Positions 44,908 through 58,424 of a stretch of DNA of 64,000 bases are shown here, piece after piece. Position 1 is the stretch's first letter; each line of letters begins with the position of its first letter. The DNA is from Dactylis glomerata (lineage: Eukaryota > Streptophyta > Magnoliopsida > Poales > Poaceae): positions 1,672,111 through 1,736,110 of the forward strand of contig QXEO01000550.1 in NCBI GenBank assembly GCA_007115705.1. The letters are read 5' to 3'. The position numbers were made by a program, and so were the translations under genes. The notes under the pieces are model-generated. The model ran no database searches, was not told the origin of the DNA, and worked only from the letters and a program-made list of their open reading frames with translations.

Positions 44908-47900
44908 ATGACACGAACCACGAAGGATGATGTTGATCCGGAGAAGATGACTAATGCAGAGTTGCATGCCCACTTCACTCGGCTGTTGGTGGGGCGTGCA
45001 CAAGATGTGGACACACGCTTGGGTGATGTTGATTCCAAGCTTTCTGATGCGATGGACAAGATGGCTGGTCTTGAGGCATCCTTCAACACCAAGCTCGACG
45101 CCCGGTTCCAGGAAGTCCTGGCCCGTTTACCACCACTGCCACAGCCGGGAATCCCTGTACCACGTGCTCGCCGCGTTCCTCTCATACCGCCATCTGCGGG
45201 TACCGTTACAGCTGCGGCAGCTGCTGCGGCCGCTACGGAGGCGGCCACCCAGGACGGATATGATGCTGACGAGGGGGCAAACGAGTTCGAAGATGAAAAC
45301 GAGCTCGACGAGGATGAGGTCCAACAACCTGCACCTGGCCATCCGCGGCAATACAACCGCAACGCTCGTCCACCTCCACGTCTGGTACGTGATGATGAAC
45401 ATGTGGCCAAGCTAAAATTAAATATTCCGCCATTTGAGGGTAGATATAATCCTGATGCATATCTCACTTGGGAATTAGAGGTAGAGCAACGTTTTGCATG
45501 TTTACGCTACCCTGAGCATTTGCGTGTTAGTGCTGTTACATGTGAATTTACAGATTTTGCTTCTATCTGGTGGTCTGAACATTATCGAGTCAATCATGCT
45601 AATATTCCTGCTACTTGGCTTGGTCTAAAACATGCCATGCGTACTCGTTTTGTACCTCCACATTATCAACGGGACTTGCTTAAAAAATTAACTCGTTTAG
45701 AACAAGGCAAAAATTCCGTACAAGATTATTATCAAGAGTTACAAACGGGCATGATTCGTTGTGGTATTGTAGAGGATAATGAAGCTATGCTTCCACGTTT
45801 CTTTGGTGGTTTAAATAAGGAGATTCAGCATATTTTAGACTATAAGGAGTACGACACTATTACTCGTTTATTTCACCTTGCTTGCAAAGCTGAACTTGAA
45901 GTGCAGGATCGTCAACCATCATGGAGAAGAGCTAATAATTCTGCAGGTCGTACTCCTTCCTGGTCTACGCGCCAATCAGCTCCACCTTCTCGTGGGGATG
46001 CACTAGGTCCTTCCACCTCCAGGTATGCCACGCCGACCTCAAGAACGCCACCTGCTCCTGCTCCATCACCATCTGCTGGTCCGACACGGAGTTCTTCTTC
46101 CATGGCCTCCACGGGGAAGACTCGCGACATTCAATGTCGCAAATGTTTTGGGTTTGGTCACATCGAAAAAGAATGCAGAACCAAACGTGTGATGGTGGTG
46201 CTTGAAGATGGCGAATATGACTCTGCGAGTGATTTTGATGATGATACATTGGCACTTATTGCTGCACGTGATGGTGCCAATTCTGATTCTGACAAGGAGA
46301 TGGAGGTAATGGGAGCTGAGACTGCTGATCAATACAAGAGTTTAGTTGCACAACGTGTCTTGAGTGTGCAATTGAGCAAAGCTAAGCATGATCAACGCCA
46401 GAATTTGTTTCAAACAAGAGGCGTTGTTAAGGAGAGAGCTATCCGGATCATCATTGATGGAGGGAGTTGTAACAATCTGGCTAGTATTGACATGGTGGAG
46501 AAGCTTGCTCTACCCACACGACAACGACCTCATCCCTATTACATTCAATGGTTTGAGAGCTCCCGTAAGCTCAAGGTAACAAGAACTGCACGCGTGCATT
46601 TTACTATTGGTACTTATTCAGATTTTGTTGATTGTGATGTTGTACCTATGCAAGCTTGTTCTTTGTTACTTGGTAGACCATGGCAATTTGATAGAGAATC
46701 TGTACATAATGGTAAAACTAATCAGTATTCTCTTACACATGCTGGCAAGAAAATTGGACTTAAACCCATGACTCCGGAACAAATTTTGAAAGATGATCTT
46801 GCTAGAGCTAGTAGATTAAAAAATGATGACAAACATAAGAGTGAGAATGAGATTGTTGCTGCAGATTTTGTACCCCCTAAGCATTCTTCTAAATCTGATT
46901 CTAACCATGCTACTGAAATTCGTTTGAAGAATCCTTGTTTACTTGCTAGCAAATCTGATCTTGCTGAAATTGATGTCAATATTACTCCATGTTATGCTAT
47001 TGTTTGCAAAAAAGTTCTGTTTTCATTTGAGGATATGCCTCCTTCTTTGCCACCTGCGGTTGCTAACCTTTTGCAGGAATACATGGACGTTTTTCCACAA
47101 GATGTTCCACCTGGACTTCCACCTATTCATGGGATAGAATACCAGATTGATTTGATTCCAGGAGCCTCGCTGCCCAACCGTGCGCCATATCGCACCAATC
47201 CTGAAGAAACAAAAGAGATCCACCGACAAATCCAGAGTTTATTGGACAAAGGTTATATTCGTGAGTCTCTTAGTCCATGCGTTGTTCCTATTATTTTAGT
47301 ACCTAAGAAAGATGGTTCTTCGCGCATGTGTACTGATTGTCGAGCTATTAATAATATTACCATTCGATATCGTCACCCTATACCTCGTTTGGATGACATG
47401 CTAGATGAGTTGAGTGGTTCTATTATGTTCTCTAAAGTTGATTTGCGTAGTGGTTACCACCAAATTCGTATGCAATTAGGAGATGAATGGAAAACAGCTT
47501 TTAAAACTAAGTTCGGTTTATATGAGTGGTTAGTAATGCCGTTTGGTTTAACTAATGCACCTAGTACCTTTATGAGACTGATGAATGAAGTTTTACGTGC
47601 TTTTATTGGTCGTTTTGTGGTGGTATATTTTGATGACATTCTCATATATAGCAAATCTTTAGAGGACCATTTGGATCATTTACGTGATGTTTTCAATGCT
47701 TTACGTGATGCACGTTTGTATGGTAATCTTGAGAAGTGCACTTTTTGCACAAATAGAGTTGCTTTTCTTGGTTATGTTGTTACAGAACAGGGAATTGAAG
47801 TTGATCCAGCCAAGATTGAAGCTATTGAGAATTGGCCGTAGCCCAAGACGGTCACACAAGTGAGGAGTTTTGTTGGTCTCACTGGGTTTTATAGGCGCTT

Positions 47901-50010
47901 TGTCAAAGATTTTGGTTCTATTGCTGCGCCATTGAATGAGCTCACAAAGAAGGATGTGCCCTTTGTTTGGGGCGATGCACAACAAGAGGCCTTCATGATA
48001 CTGAAAGATAAGTTAACACATGCTCCATTACTCCAACTTCCTGATTTTAATAAGACGTTTGAACTTGAATGTGATGCTAGTGGAATTGGTTTGGGAGGTG
48101 TGTTATTACAAGAGGGCAAACCTGTAGCATATTTTAGTGAAAAATTGAGTGGGCCTAGTCTGAACTATTCTACTTATGATAAAGAATTATATGCGCTGGT
48201 TCGGACATTAGAAACTTGGCAACATTATTTATGGCCTAAAGAATTTGTTATACATTCTGATCATGAATCTTTGAAGCATATTCGTAGTCAAGCAAAACTG
48301 AATCGTCGTCATGCAAAGTGGGTTGAATTTATTGAATCTTTTCCTTATGTTATCAAACACAAAAAGGGTAAAGATAATATTATTGCTGATGCTTTGTCGC
48401 GTCGTTATACTATGTTATCTCAGCTTGACTTTAAATTTTTTGGGTTGGAAACTATAAAGGAACAATACTTGCATGATGCTGAATTTAAAGATGTGTTGCA
48501 AAATTGTAAAGATGGTAGAACATGGAACAAATTCATCCTTAATGATGGATTTGTGTTCCGTGCTAACAAACTATGCATCCCAGATGGTTCCGTTCGTCTT
48601 TTGTTGTTACAGGAGGCGCATGGAGGAGGATTGATGGGACACTTTGGTGTCAAGAAGACGGAGGATGTTCTTGCTGCACACTTCTTTTGGCCACGCATGC
48701 GGCGAGATGTTGAGAGATTTGTGGCATGCTGCACTACTTGTCAAAAAGCTAAGTCTCGCCTTAATCCACATGGTTTATATATGCCTCTTCCTGTTCCTAG
48801 TGTTCCTTGGGAGGATATTTCGATGGACTTTGTTTTGGGATTACCTCGTACCCAGAAGGGGAGGGATAGTATTTTTGTTGTTGTGGATCGGTTTTCTAAG
48901 ATGGCACACTTTATTCCTTGTCACAAGACCAATGATGCTGCGCACATTGCTGATTTGTTTTTTCATGATATCGTTCGTTTGCATGGTGTGCCAGATACTA
49001 TTGTTTCTGACCGTGATACTAAATTTCTTAGCCACTTTTGGAGATGTTTATGGGCTAAGTTGGGGACTAAATTGCTGTTTAGTACTACTTGTCATCCCCA
49101 AACTGATGGACAAACTGAAGTAGTTAATAGAACTTTATCTACCATGTTGCGGGCTGTTTTAAAGAAGAACTTAAAATTGTGGGAAGAGTGTTTGCCTCAT
49201 ATTGAATTTGCTTATAATCGTTCGCTGCATTCTACCACAAAGATGAGCCCTTTTCAGATTGTCTATGGTTTTGTTCCACGTGCACCTATTGATTTGTTGC
49301 CTTTACCATGTTTAGTGCAAAATAATTTCGATGCTACACAACGTGCTGATTTGATTTTAAAATTGCATGCAACTACTAAAGACAACACAGAACGCATGAA
49401 TGTTAAGTATAAAGTTGTTGGGGATAGGGGACGAAAGCATGTTGTGTTTGAGGTTGGTGATCTTGTTTGGTTGCATTTGCGCAAAGATCGTTTTCCTGAT
49501 TTGCGCAAGTCTAAGTTAATGCCACGTGCTGATGGTCCTTTTAAGGTGATAGAGAAAATCAATGATAATGCATATAAACTTGAGCTTCCTGCAGATTTTG
49601 GTACGGTAAGTCCTACATTTAACATTGCAGATTTAAAACCTTACTTCGGTGAAGAAGATGAGGTTGCGTCGAGGTCGACTTCAATTCAAGAAGGGGAGCA
49701 TGATGAGGACATCCCATCTATTGATACAGCCGCTGCACCTACAACGGAACACATACAAGGACCCATCACTCGAGCTCGTGCCAAGCAACTTAACTATCAG
49801 GTACTTTCAATTCTTGGAACTCTTTCTCACATACATGAGAATATGATGCTGCCTAAATCAGATATGTTTGTTACTCTTAGGAATGATGGACCTAGCATGG
49901 ATGAGAGGGACAAGCATTGGAGCATGATCGTGCATGGAGATGGCAGCAAGCGTTTGAGGATTGAAGAAGATGCCACAAGTGGAGATTTCAGAACTTTGAA
50001 GCCACCATAA
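44908..50010 (+). pseudogene. gag-pol: C3 gag-pol polyprotein, one premature stop
   Basis: A single frame of 1700 codons from ATG 44908 (MTRTTKDDVDPEKM) to TAA 50008-50010. It is broken only by TAG at 47839-47841 (codon 978), where C2 and C4 have CAG. The gag core is at about 170-340. The zinc knuckle CRKCFGFGHIEKEC is at 410-423. Protease has D517 in IIIDGGS. Reverse transcriptase has YFDD at 907-910. RNase H has D1056 in ECDASG. Integrase has D1327, D1368 and E1404 (35 residues between the last two). The tail from about residue 1599, with PITRARAKQLN and MMLPKSD, is encoded by the 3' LTR. In CRM elements the integrase C-terminus is thought to direct insertion to centromeric chromatin. Upstream frame extension through GTG 44887 is not needed. 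Confidence 0.9.
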
Positions 50011-50625
50011 TGAAGGATGAAGACTTGGACGAAATATACAAAGAACTACTCCATAAATTCGTCCTTAGATAAATATGGTGCTGCGTCACTTTTATTTTTG
50101 GGCCAGGCCCATGTAATTTTCGCAGCAAATAAGACAACCACTTTTAGGAGTCCGAATTTGAGGAGAAAAGGCCTGTTAGGGTTCCGTTCGACCACCATAC
50201 CCATGGCTGGTCGCACCCCTACCTTTTCCTCCTCAAATACCCCCCGTAGCCGTCATTAGAACTCGGATTTTGATTAGACTAAAGTTAGCCATTGCTGCAA
50301 CTACGAGCTCGACTTTTGAGGCCAATCGCCCAGAAGAAGACCGCCTATTCGGAATCCCACCTTTTGAATAAAGCATACATCTTTCATCCGCAATATCTTG
50401 ATTGCAGTATTAGTTCTTACTTGTTCTCGATTTCAGGTAGGAATTAAGACCCTCGCTGGTCAGGCTGATCGTGCATCCGCAAGATCAGTAACTCCCGGAG
50501 ATTGTCCTAGCGATTGCATTGACGCACGAGCTTCGCACGTGTAGTCGGATCGTCAAGCATGAACTCCACCCACCAAATCGATATATCAAGATCTCATCAA
50601 AAGATCGGATACCTTTGCCCTATCA
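49701..50625 (+). repeat. 3' LTR of C3 (925 bp)
   Basis: Preceded by polypurine tract 49690-49700, followed by GGTCG. Same length as the 5' LTR, about 19 differences by eye. Confidence 0.9.
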
Positions 50626-50635
50626 GGTCGGCCAT
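50626..50635. other. Two abutting target-site duplications between C3 and C4
   Basis: GGTCG (right duplication of C3) is followed directly by GCCAT (left duplication of C4). These ten bases are the only F sequence between the two elements. The same bases flank the outer ends at 42885-42889 and 58420-58424. Removal of both elements restores the gag reading frame of F. Confidence 0.9.
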
Positions 50636-51560
50636 TGATGAGGACATCCCATCTATTGATACACCCGCTGCACCTACAGCGGAACACATACAAGGACCCA
50701 TCACTCGAGCTCGTGCCAAGCAACTTAACTATCAGGTACTTTCGTTTCTTGTAACTCTTTCTCATATATATGAGAATATGATGCTGCCTAAATCAGATAT
50801 GTTTGTTACTCTTAGAAATGATGGACCTAGCATGGATGAGAGGGACAAGCATTGGAGCATGATCGTGCATCGAGATGGCAGCAAGCGTTTGAGGATTGAA
50901 GAAGATGCCATGAGTGGAGATTTCAGAACTTTGAAGCCACCATAATGAAGGATGAAGACTTGGACGAAATATACAAAGAACTACTTCATAAATTCGTCCT
51001 TAGATAAATATGGTGTTGCGTCACTTTTATTTTTGGGCCAGGCCCATGTAATTTTCGCAGCAAATAAGACAGCCACTTTTAGGAGTCCGAATTTGAGGAG
51101 AAAAGGCCTGCTAGGGTTCCGTTCGACCACCATACCCATGGCTGGTCGCACCCCTACCTTTTCCTCCTCAAATACCCCCCGTAGCCATCATTAGAACTCG
51201 GATTTTGTTTAGACTAAAGTTAGCCATTGCTGCAACTACGAGCTCGACTTTTGAGGCCAATCGCCCAGAAGAAGACAACCTATTCAGAATCCCACCTTTT
51301 GAATAAAGCATACATCTTTCATCCGCAATATCTTGATTGCAGTATTAGTTCTTACTTGTTTTCGATTTCAGGTAGGAATTAAGACCCTCGCTGGTCAGGC
51401 TGATCGTGCATCCGCAAGATCAGTAACTCCCAGAGATTGTCCTAGCGATTGCATTGGCGCACGAGCTTCGCACGTGTAGTCGGATCGTCAAGCACGAACT
51501 CCTCCCACCAAATCGACATATCAAGATCTCATCGAAAGATCGGACACCTTTGCCCCATCA
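50636..51560 (+). repeat. 5' LTR of C4 (925 bp)
   Basis: TGATGAGGACATCCC to TGCCCCATCA, followed by AG and the primer site. Confidence 0.9.
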
Positions 51561-52703
51561 AGTGGTATCAGATTTCAGGTTGCTCGGTGAGATATACTGT
51601 TTTCGTAGTTTAGATTGCATCTGTGTTCATACCTATAAACCACGAAAAAGCCAAAAATACAGTTAGGGTTTAGATCATCTCGTCCCATAAACCATCCGAG
51701 CCATTGCATTGTCTTTTCAGTTTGCATCGTTGAATTTGTGTCTGCATCCGCGTGTCGAGTTGCTGGTCTTAGTGTCTGTTCCTTTAGAGTTTCGAGTTCG
51801 AATCACCATAGTCACGCCGCCGCCGCACGCTTGCACCACTGCTCCACCATATCCTTCCACCACCACGCCATATACTTCCGCCACCGACTTCACATCAGAT
51901 TTTGTTCATTCCTTCCAATTTCATCCGTGCCTTTTTCAGAGTCCGTGAGTTAAGTTTCGATCGCCAGGCAAGAGGAAGAAGAAGAGCAAAAAAAAAAAAA
52001 CAAAGTCAAATCCGCATCCAAGTCGGGTTGATCCGTTCCTACTAGTCCAGTCCGACTCTAGTCCGATTTGGACAGTTTCGTCAGTTTTTGACAGTTTTCG
52101 ACAACAAACTTCAACTGGCCATAACTTTTGCATACGAACTCCGTTTTCGATGTGCGACCACTCAAAATGCTCAGCACGAAAAGTTCTATCCAACCACAAC
52201 AACTTTGTGGTTGTGCGACACTCGGAACGCCCAAAAAAGGCCGGGAAGGCCAAGTTTTTGCCCTCTGATGTTTCGGACCCGAAAATTCCTGCAGATCTTC
52301 ACTTATATCTTGCTTTGGAGCTATTTCTTTCTGCTTGTTGTGCCACGCCGTGACTTTCTTAGTGTTCTCGGCTCGCGTCTCTAGCACGGTATAGCCTAGG
52401 ACCAGCACAGTACCGTGGTTGAGCATTCTTTCAACATTGCATTGCTGTTTTGATATTTGTTGTTTTTGCTACCATATAAGCCTTCCTACAACTCCACATA
52501 TTTCTGCACGTGCTTTGTATCGACACCTGGTAATCGCTTTGTGCAATTTTGGGAGTCGCTGATCTTTGCTGGTTGCATATCACCTTCCTCCTGTTTGGTA
52601 ATCACTTGTAAGAGCTTTGTATACCGCCTGACGGATTACGCGTGATTCCACCATATTCCGTAGTGTGTAGGTATATATATTTGTGCTTGCTTCTACGCTA
52701 ACC
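51561..52703 (+). mobile_element. C4 leader with primer site
   Basis: Collinear with the C3 leader, with an A-run near 51990 and a ~50-bp stretch near 52190-52240 (ACAACTTTGTGGTTGTGCG) that C3 lacks. No gene was seen. Confidence 0.75.
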
Positions 52704-55700
52704 ATGACAAGAACCACGAAGGATGATGTTGATCCGGAGAAGATGACTACTGCAGAGTTGCATGCCCACTTCACTCGGCTATTGGTGGGGCGTGCACAAG
52801 ATGTTGACACACGCTTGGGTGATGTTGATTCCAAGCTTTCTGATGCGATGGACAAGATTGCTGGTCTTGAGGCATCCTTCAACACCAAGCTCGACGCCCA
52901 GTTCCAGGAAGTCCTGGCCCGTTTACCACCACTACCACAACCGGGCATCCATGTACCACGTGCTCGCCGCGTTCCTCTCATCCCGCCATCTGCGGGTACC
53001 GTTATAGCCGCGGCAGCTGCTGCGGCCGCTACGGAGGCGGCCACCCAGGATGGATATGCTGCTGACGAGGGGGAAAACGAGTTCGAAGATGAAAACGAGC
53101 TCGAGGAGGACGAGGTCCAACAACCTGCACCTGGCCGTCCGCGGCAATACAACCGCAACGCTCGTGCACCTCCGCGTCCGGTACGTGATGATGAACATGT
53201 GGCTAAGCTGAAATTAAATATTCCGCCCTTTGAGGGTAGATATAATCCTGATGCATATCTCACTTGGGAATTAGAAGTAGAGCAACGTTTTGCATGTTTA
53301 CGCTACCCTGAGCATTTGTGTGTTAGTGCTGCTACATGTGAATTTACAGATTTTGCTTCTATCTGGTGGTCTGAACATTGTCGAGTCAATCATGCTAATA
53401 TTCCTGCTACTTGGCTTGGTCTAAAACATGCCATGCGTACTCGTTTTGTACCTCCACATTATCAACGGGACTTGCTTAAAAAATTAACTTGTTTAGAACA
53501 AGGCAAAAATTCCGTACAAGAGTATTATCAAGAGTTACAAACGGGCATGATTCATTGTGGTATTGTAGAGGATAATGAAGCTATGCTTGCACGTTTCTTT
53601 GGTGGTTTAAATAAGGAGATTTAGCATATTTTAGACTATAAGGAGTACAACACTAGTACTCATTTATTTCACCTTGCTTGCAAAGCTGAACTTGAAGTGC
53701 AGGATCGTCAACCGTCATGGAGAAGAGCTAATAATTCTGCAGGTTGTACTCCTTCATGGTCTGCGCGCCAATCAGCTCCACATTCTCGTGGGGATGCACC
53801 AAGTCCTTCCACCTCCAGGTATACCACGCCGACGTCAAGAACGCCACCTGCTCCTGCTCCATCACCATCTGCTGGTCCGACACGGAGTTCTTCTTCCATG
53901 GCCTCCATGGGGAAGACTCGCGACATTCAATGTCGCAAATGTTTTGGGTTTGGTCACATCGAAAAAGAATGCAGAACCAAACGTGTGATGGTGGCGCTTG
54001 AAGATGGCGAATATGACTCTGCGAGTGATTTTGATGATGATACATTGGCACTTATTGCGGCACGTGATGGTGCCAATTCTGATTCTGACAAGGAGATGGA
54101 GGTAATGGGAGCTGAGACTGCTGATCAATACAAGAGTTTAGTTGCACAACGTGTCTTGAGTGTGCAATTGAGCAAAGCTGAGCATGATCAATGCCACAAT
54201 TTGTTTCAAACAAGAGGCGTTGTTAAGGAGAGAGCTATCCGGATCATCATTGATGGAGGGAGTTGTAACAATCTGGCTAGTATTGACATGGTGGAGAAGC
54301 TTGATCTACCCACACGACAACGACCTCATCCCTATTACATTGAATGGTTTGAGAGCTCCCGTAAGCTGAAGGTAACAAGAACTGCATGCGTGCATTTTAC
54401 TATTGTTACTTTTTCAGATTTTGTTGATTGTGATGTTGTACCTATACAAGCTTGTTCTTTGTTACTTGGTAGACCTTGGCAATTTGATAGAGAATCTGTA
54501 CATAATGGTAAAACTAATCAGTATTCTCTTATAGATGCTGGCAAGAAAATTGGACTTAAACCCATGACTCCGGAACAAATTTTGAAAGATGATCTTGCTA
54601 GAGCTAGTAGATTAAAAAACGATGACAAACATAAGAGTGAGAATCAGATTATTGCTGCAGATTTTGTACCCCCTAAGCATACTTCTAATTCTGATTCTAA
54701 CCATGCTACTGAAATTCGTTTGAAGAATCCTTGTTTACTTGCTAGCAAATCTGATCTTGCTGACTTGATATGAATATTACTCCATGCTATGCCATTGTTT
54801 GCAAAGAAGTTCTGTTTTCATTTGAGGATATGCCTCCTTCTTTGCCACCTGCGGTTGCTAACCTTTTGCAGGAATACATGGACGTTTTCCCACAAGATGT
54901 TCCACCTGGACTTCCACCTATTTGTGGGATAGAACACCAAATTGATTTGATTCCAGGAGCCTCGCTGCCCAACCGTGCGCCATATCGCACGAATCCTGAA
55001 GAAACAAAAGAGATCCAACGACAAATCCAGAGTTTATTGGACAAAGGTTATATTCGTGAGTCTCTTAGTCCATGCGCTGTTCCTATTATTTTAGTACCTA
55101 AGAAAGATGGTTCTTCGCGCATGTGTACTGATTGTTGAGCTATTAATAATATTACCATTCGATATCGTCACCCTATACCTCGTTTGGATGACATGCTAGA
55201 TGAGTTGAGTGGTTCTATTATGTTCTCTAAAGTTGATTTGCGTAGTGGTTACCACCAAATTCGTATGCAATTAGGAGATGAATGGAAAACAGCTTTTAAA
55301 ACTAAGTTCGGTTTATATGAGTGGTTAGTAATGCCGTTTGGTTTAACTAATGCACCTAGTACCTTTATGAGACTGATGAACGAAGTTTTACGTGCTTTTA
55401 TTGGTCGTTTTGTGGTGGTATATTTTGATGACATTCTCATATATAGCAAATCTTTAGAGGACCATTTGGATCATTTACGTGCTATTTTCAATGCTTTACG
55501 TGATGCACGTTTGTATGGTAATCTTGAGAAGTGCACCTTTTGCACAAATAGAGTTGCTTTTCTTGGTTATGTTGTTACAGAACAGGGAATTGAAGTTGAT
55601 CCAGCCAAGATTGAAGCTATTTAGAATTGGCCGCAGCCCAAGACGGTCACACAAGTGAGGAGTTTTCTGGGTCTTGCTGTGTTTTATAGGCGCTTTGTCA

Positions 55701-57804
55701 AAGATTTTGGTTCTATTGCTGCGCCATTGAATGAGCTCACAAAGAAGGATGTGCCTTTTGTTTGAGGCGATGCACAACAAGAGGCCTTCATGATACTGAA
55801 AGATAAGTTAACACATGCTCCATTACTCCAACTTCCTGATTTTAATAAGACGTTTGAACTTGAATGTGATGCTAGTGGAATTGGTTTGGGAGGTGTGTTA
55901 TTACAAGAGGGCAAACCTGTAGCATATTTTAGTGAAAAATGGAGTGGGCCTAGTCTAAACTATTCTACTTACGATAAAGAATTATATGCGCTGGTTCGGA
56001 CATTAGAAACTTGGCAACATTATTTATGGCCTAAAGAATTTGTTATACATTCTGATCATGAATCTTTGAAGCATATTCGTAGTCAAGCAAAACTGAATTG
56101 TCGCCATGCAAAGTGGGTTGAATTTATTGAATCTTTTCCTTATGTTATCAAACACAAAAAGGGTAAAGATAATATTATTGCTGGTGCTTTGTCGCGCTGT
56201 TATACTATGTTATCTCAGCTTGATTTCAAAAATTTTGGGTTGGAAACTATCAAGGAACAATACTTGCATGATGCTGAATTTAAAGATGTGTTGCAGAATT
56301 GTAAAGATGGTAGAGCATGGAACAAATTCATCCTTAATGATGGATTTGTGTTCCGTGCTAACAAACTATGCATCCCAGATGGTTCCGTTCGTCTTTTGTT
56401 GTTACAGGAGGCGCATGGAGGAGGATTAATGGGACACTTTGTTGTCAAGAAGACGGAGGATGTTCTTGCTGCACACTTCTTTTGGCCACGCATGCGGCGA
56501 GATGTTGAGAGATTCATGGCACGCTGCACTACTTGTCAAAAAGCTAAGTCTCGCCTTAATCCACATGGTTTATATATGCCTCTTCCTGTTCCTAGTGTTC
56601 CTTGGGAGGATATTTCGATGGACTTTGTTTTGGGATTACCTCGTACACAGAAGGGGAGGGATAGTATTTTTGTTGTTGTGGATTGGTTTTCTAAGATGGC
56701 ACACTTTATTCATTGTCACAAGACCGATGATGCTGCGCACATTGCTGATTTGTTTTTTCGTGATATCGTTCGTTTGCATGGTGTGCCAAATACTATTGTT
56801 TTTGACCGTGATACTAAATTTCTTAGCCACTTTGGAGATGTTTATGGGCTAAGTTGGGGACTAAATTGTTGTTTAGTACTACATGTCATCCCCAAACTGA
56901 TGGACAAACTGAAGTAGTTAATAGAACTTTATCTACCATGTTGCGGGCTGTTTTAAAGGAAAACTTAAAATTGTGGGAAGAGTGTTTGCCTCATATTGAA
57001 TTTGCTTATAATCGTTCGCTACATTCTACCACAAAGATGAGCCCTTTTCAGATTGTCTATGGTTTTGTTCCACGTGCACCTATTGATTTGTTGCCTTTAC
57101 CATCTTCAGTGCAAAATAATTTCGATGCTACACAGCGTGTTGAATTGATTTTAAAATTGCTTGCAACTACTAAAGACAACATAGAACGCATGAATGTTAA
57201 GTATAAAATTGTTGGGGATAGAGGGTGAAAGCATGTTGTGTTTGAGGTTGGTGATCTTGTTTGGTTGCATTTGCGCAAAGATCGTTTTCCTGATTTGCGC
57301 AAGTCTAAGTTAATGCCACGTGCTGATGGTCCTTTTAAGGTGATAGAGAAAATCAATGATAATGCATATAAACTTGAGCTTCCTGCAGATTTTGGTACGG
57401 TAAGTCGTACATTTAACATTGCAAATTTAAAACCTTACTTCGGTGAAGAAGATGAGGTTGCGTCGAGGACGACTTCAATTCAAGAAGGGGAGCATGATGA
57501 GGACATCCCATCTATTGATACACCTGATGCACCTACAGCGGAACACATACAAGGACCCATCACTCGAGCTCGTGCCAAGCAACTTAACTATCAGGTACTT
57601 TCATTTCTTGGAACTCTTTCTCACATACATGAGAATATGATGCTGCCTAAATCAGATATGTTTGTTACTCTTAGGAATGATGGACCTAGCATGGATGAGA
57701 GGGACAAGCATTGGAGCATGATCGTGCATGGAGATGGCAGCAAGCGTTTGAGGATTGAAGAAGATGCCACGAGTGGAGATTTCAGAACTTTGAAGCCACC
57801 ATAA
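52704..57804 (+). pseudogene. gag-pol: C4 gag-pol, multiply disabled
   Basis: Aligned by eye to C3 from ATG 52704. Lesions: TAG 53622-53624 in gag; one-base loss near 54762 before the protease-RT linker; TGA 55136-55138 in reverse transcriptase; TAG 55622-55624; TGA 55763-55765; one-base loss in a T run near 56830 inside integrase; TGA 57226-57228. All domain motifs are otherwise recognisable (zinc knuckle, IIIDGGS, YFDD, ECDASG, TDGQTEVVNR). One difference hits an RNase H motif: ADALSR reads AGALSR near 56182. The LTR-encoded tail is intact to KPP. Confidence 0.9.
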
Positions 57805-58419
57805 TGAAGGATGAAGACTTGGACGAAATATACAAAGAACTACTTCATAAATTCGTCCTTAGATAAATATGGTGCTGCGTCACTTTTATTTTTGGGCCAG
57901 GCCCATGTAATTTTCGCAGCAAATAAGACAGCCACTTTTAGGAGTCCGAATTTGAGGAGAAAAGGCCTGTTAGGGTTCCGTTCGACCACCATACCCATGG
58001 CTGGTCGCACCCCTACCTTTTCCTCCTCAAATACCCCCCATAGCCGTCATTAGAACTCGGATTTTGTTTAGACTAAAGTTAGCCATTGCTGCAACTACGA
58101 GCTCGACTTTTGAGGCCAATCGCCCAGAAGAAGACCGCCTATTCGGAATCCCACCTTTTGAATAAAGCATACATCTTTCATCCGCAATATCTTGATTGCA
58201 GTATTAGTTCTTACTTGTTCTCGATTTCAGGTAGGAATTAAAACCCTCGCTGGTCAGGCTGATCGTGCATCCGCAAGATCAGTAACTCCCGGAGATTGTC
58301 CTAGCGATTGCATTGGCGCACGAGCTTCGCACGTGTAGTCGGATCGTCAAGCACGAACTCCTCCCACCAAATCGACATATCAAGATCTCATCGAAAGATC
58401 CGACACCTTTGCCCCATCA
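57495..58419 (+). repeat. 3' LTR of C4 (925 bp)
   Basis: Follows GAAGGGGAGCA and ends GCCCCATCA, then GCCAT. Confidence 0.9.
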
Positions 58420-58424
58420 GCCAT

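Larger units (their letters stand above)
42890..50625 (+). mobile_element. C3: full-length CRM (Cereba/CRW-like) element
   Basis: 7736 bp, complete: target duplication GGTCG at 42885-42889 and 50626-50630, two 925-bp LTRs, primer site TGGTATCAGA at 43817-43826, polypurine tract GAAGGGGAGCA at 49690-49700, and one gag-pol frame with a single TAG. I counted about 19 LTR differences (about 2%). This is the best-preserved autonomous element in the window. Confidence 0.9.
50636..58419 (+). mobile_element. C4: full-length CRM (Cereba/CRW-like) element, decayed
   Basis: 7784 bp with target duplication GCCAT at 50631-50635 and 58420-58424, two 925-bp LTRs (about 20 differences by eye), primer site at 51563-51572 and polypurine tract at 57484-57494. 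Same family and orientation as C3, but with about seven disabling lesions. Confidence 0.9.

Noticed and set aside
44784..45467. 227-codon minus-strand frame opposite C3 gag (also at 52580-53263)
   Set aside because: Antisense shadow of a real gag frame; its presence in both copies follows from gag conservation.
50516..50945. A 128-codon frame joining the C3 LTR end to the C4 LTR start
   Set aside because: It spans the C3/C4 junction and the abutting duplications; only the LTR tail part is meaningful.
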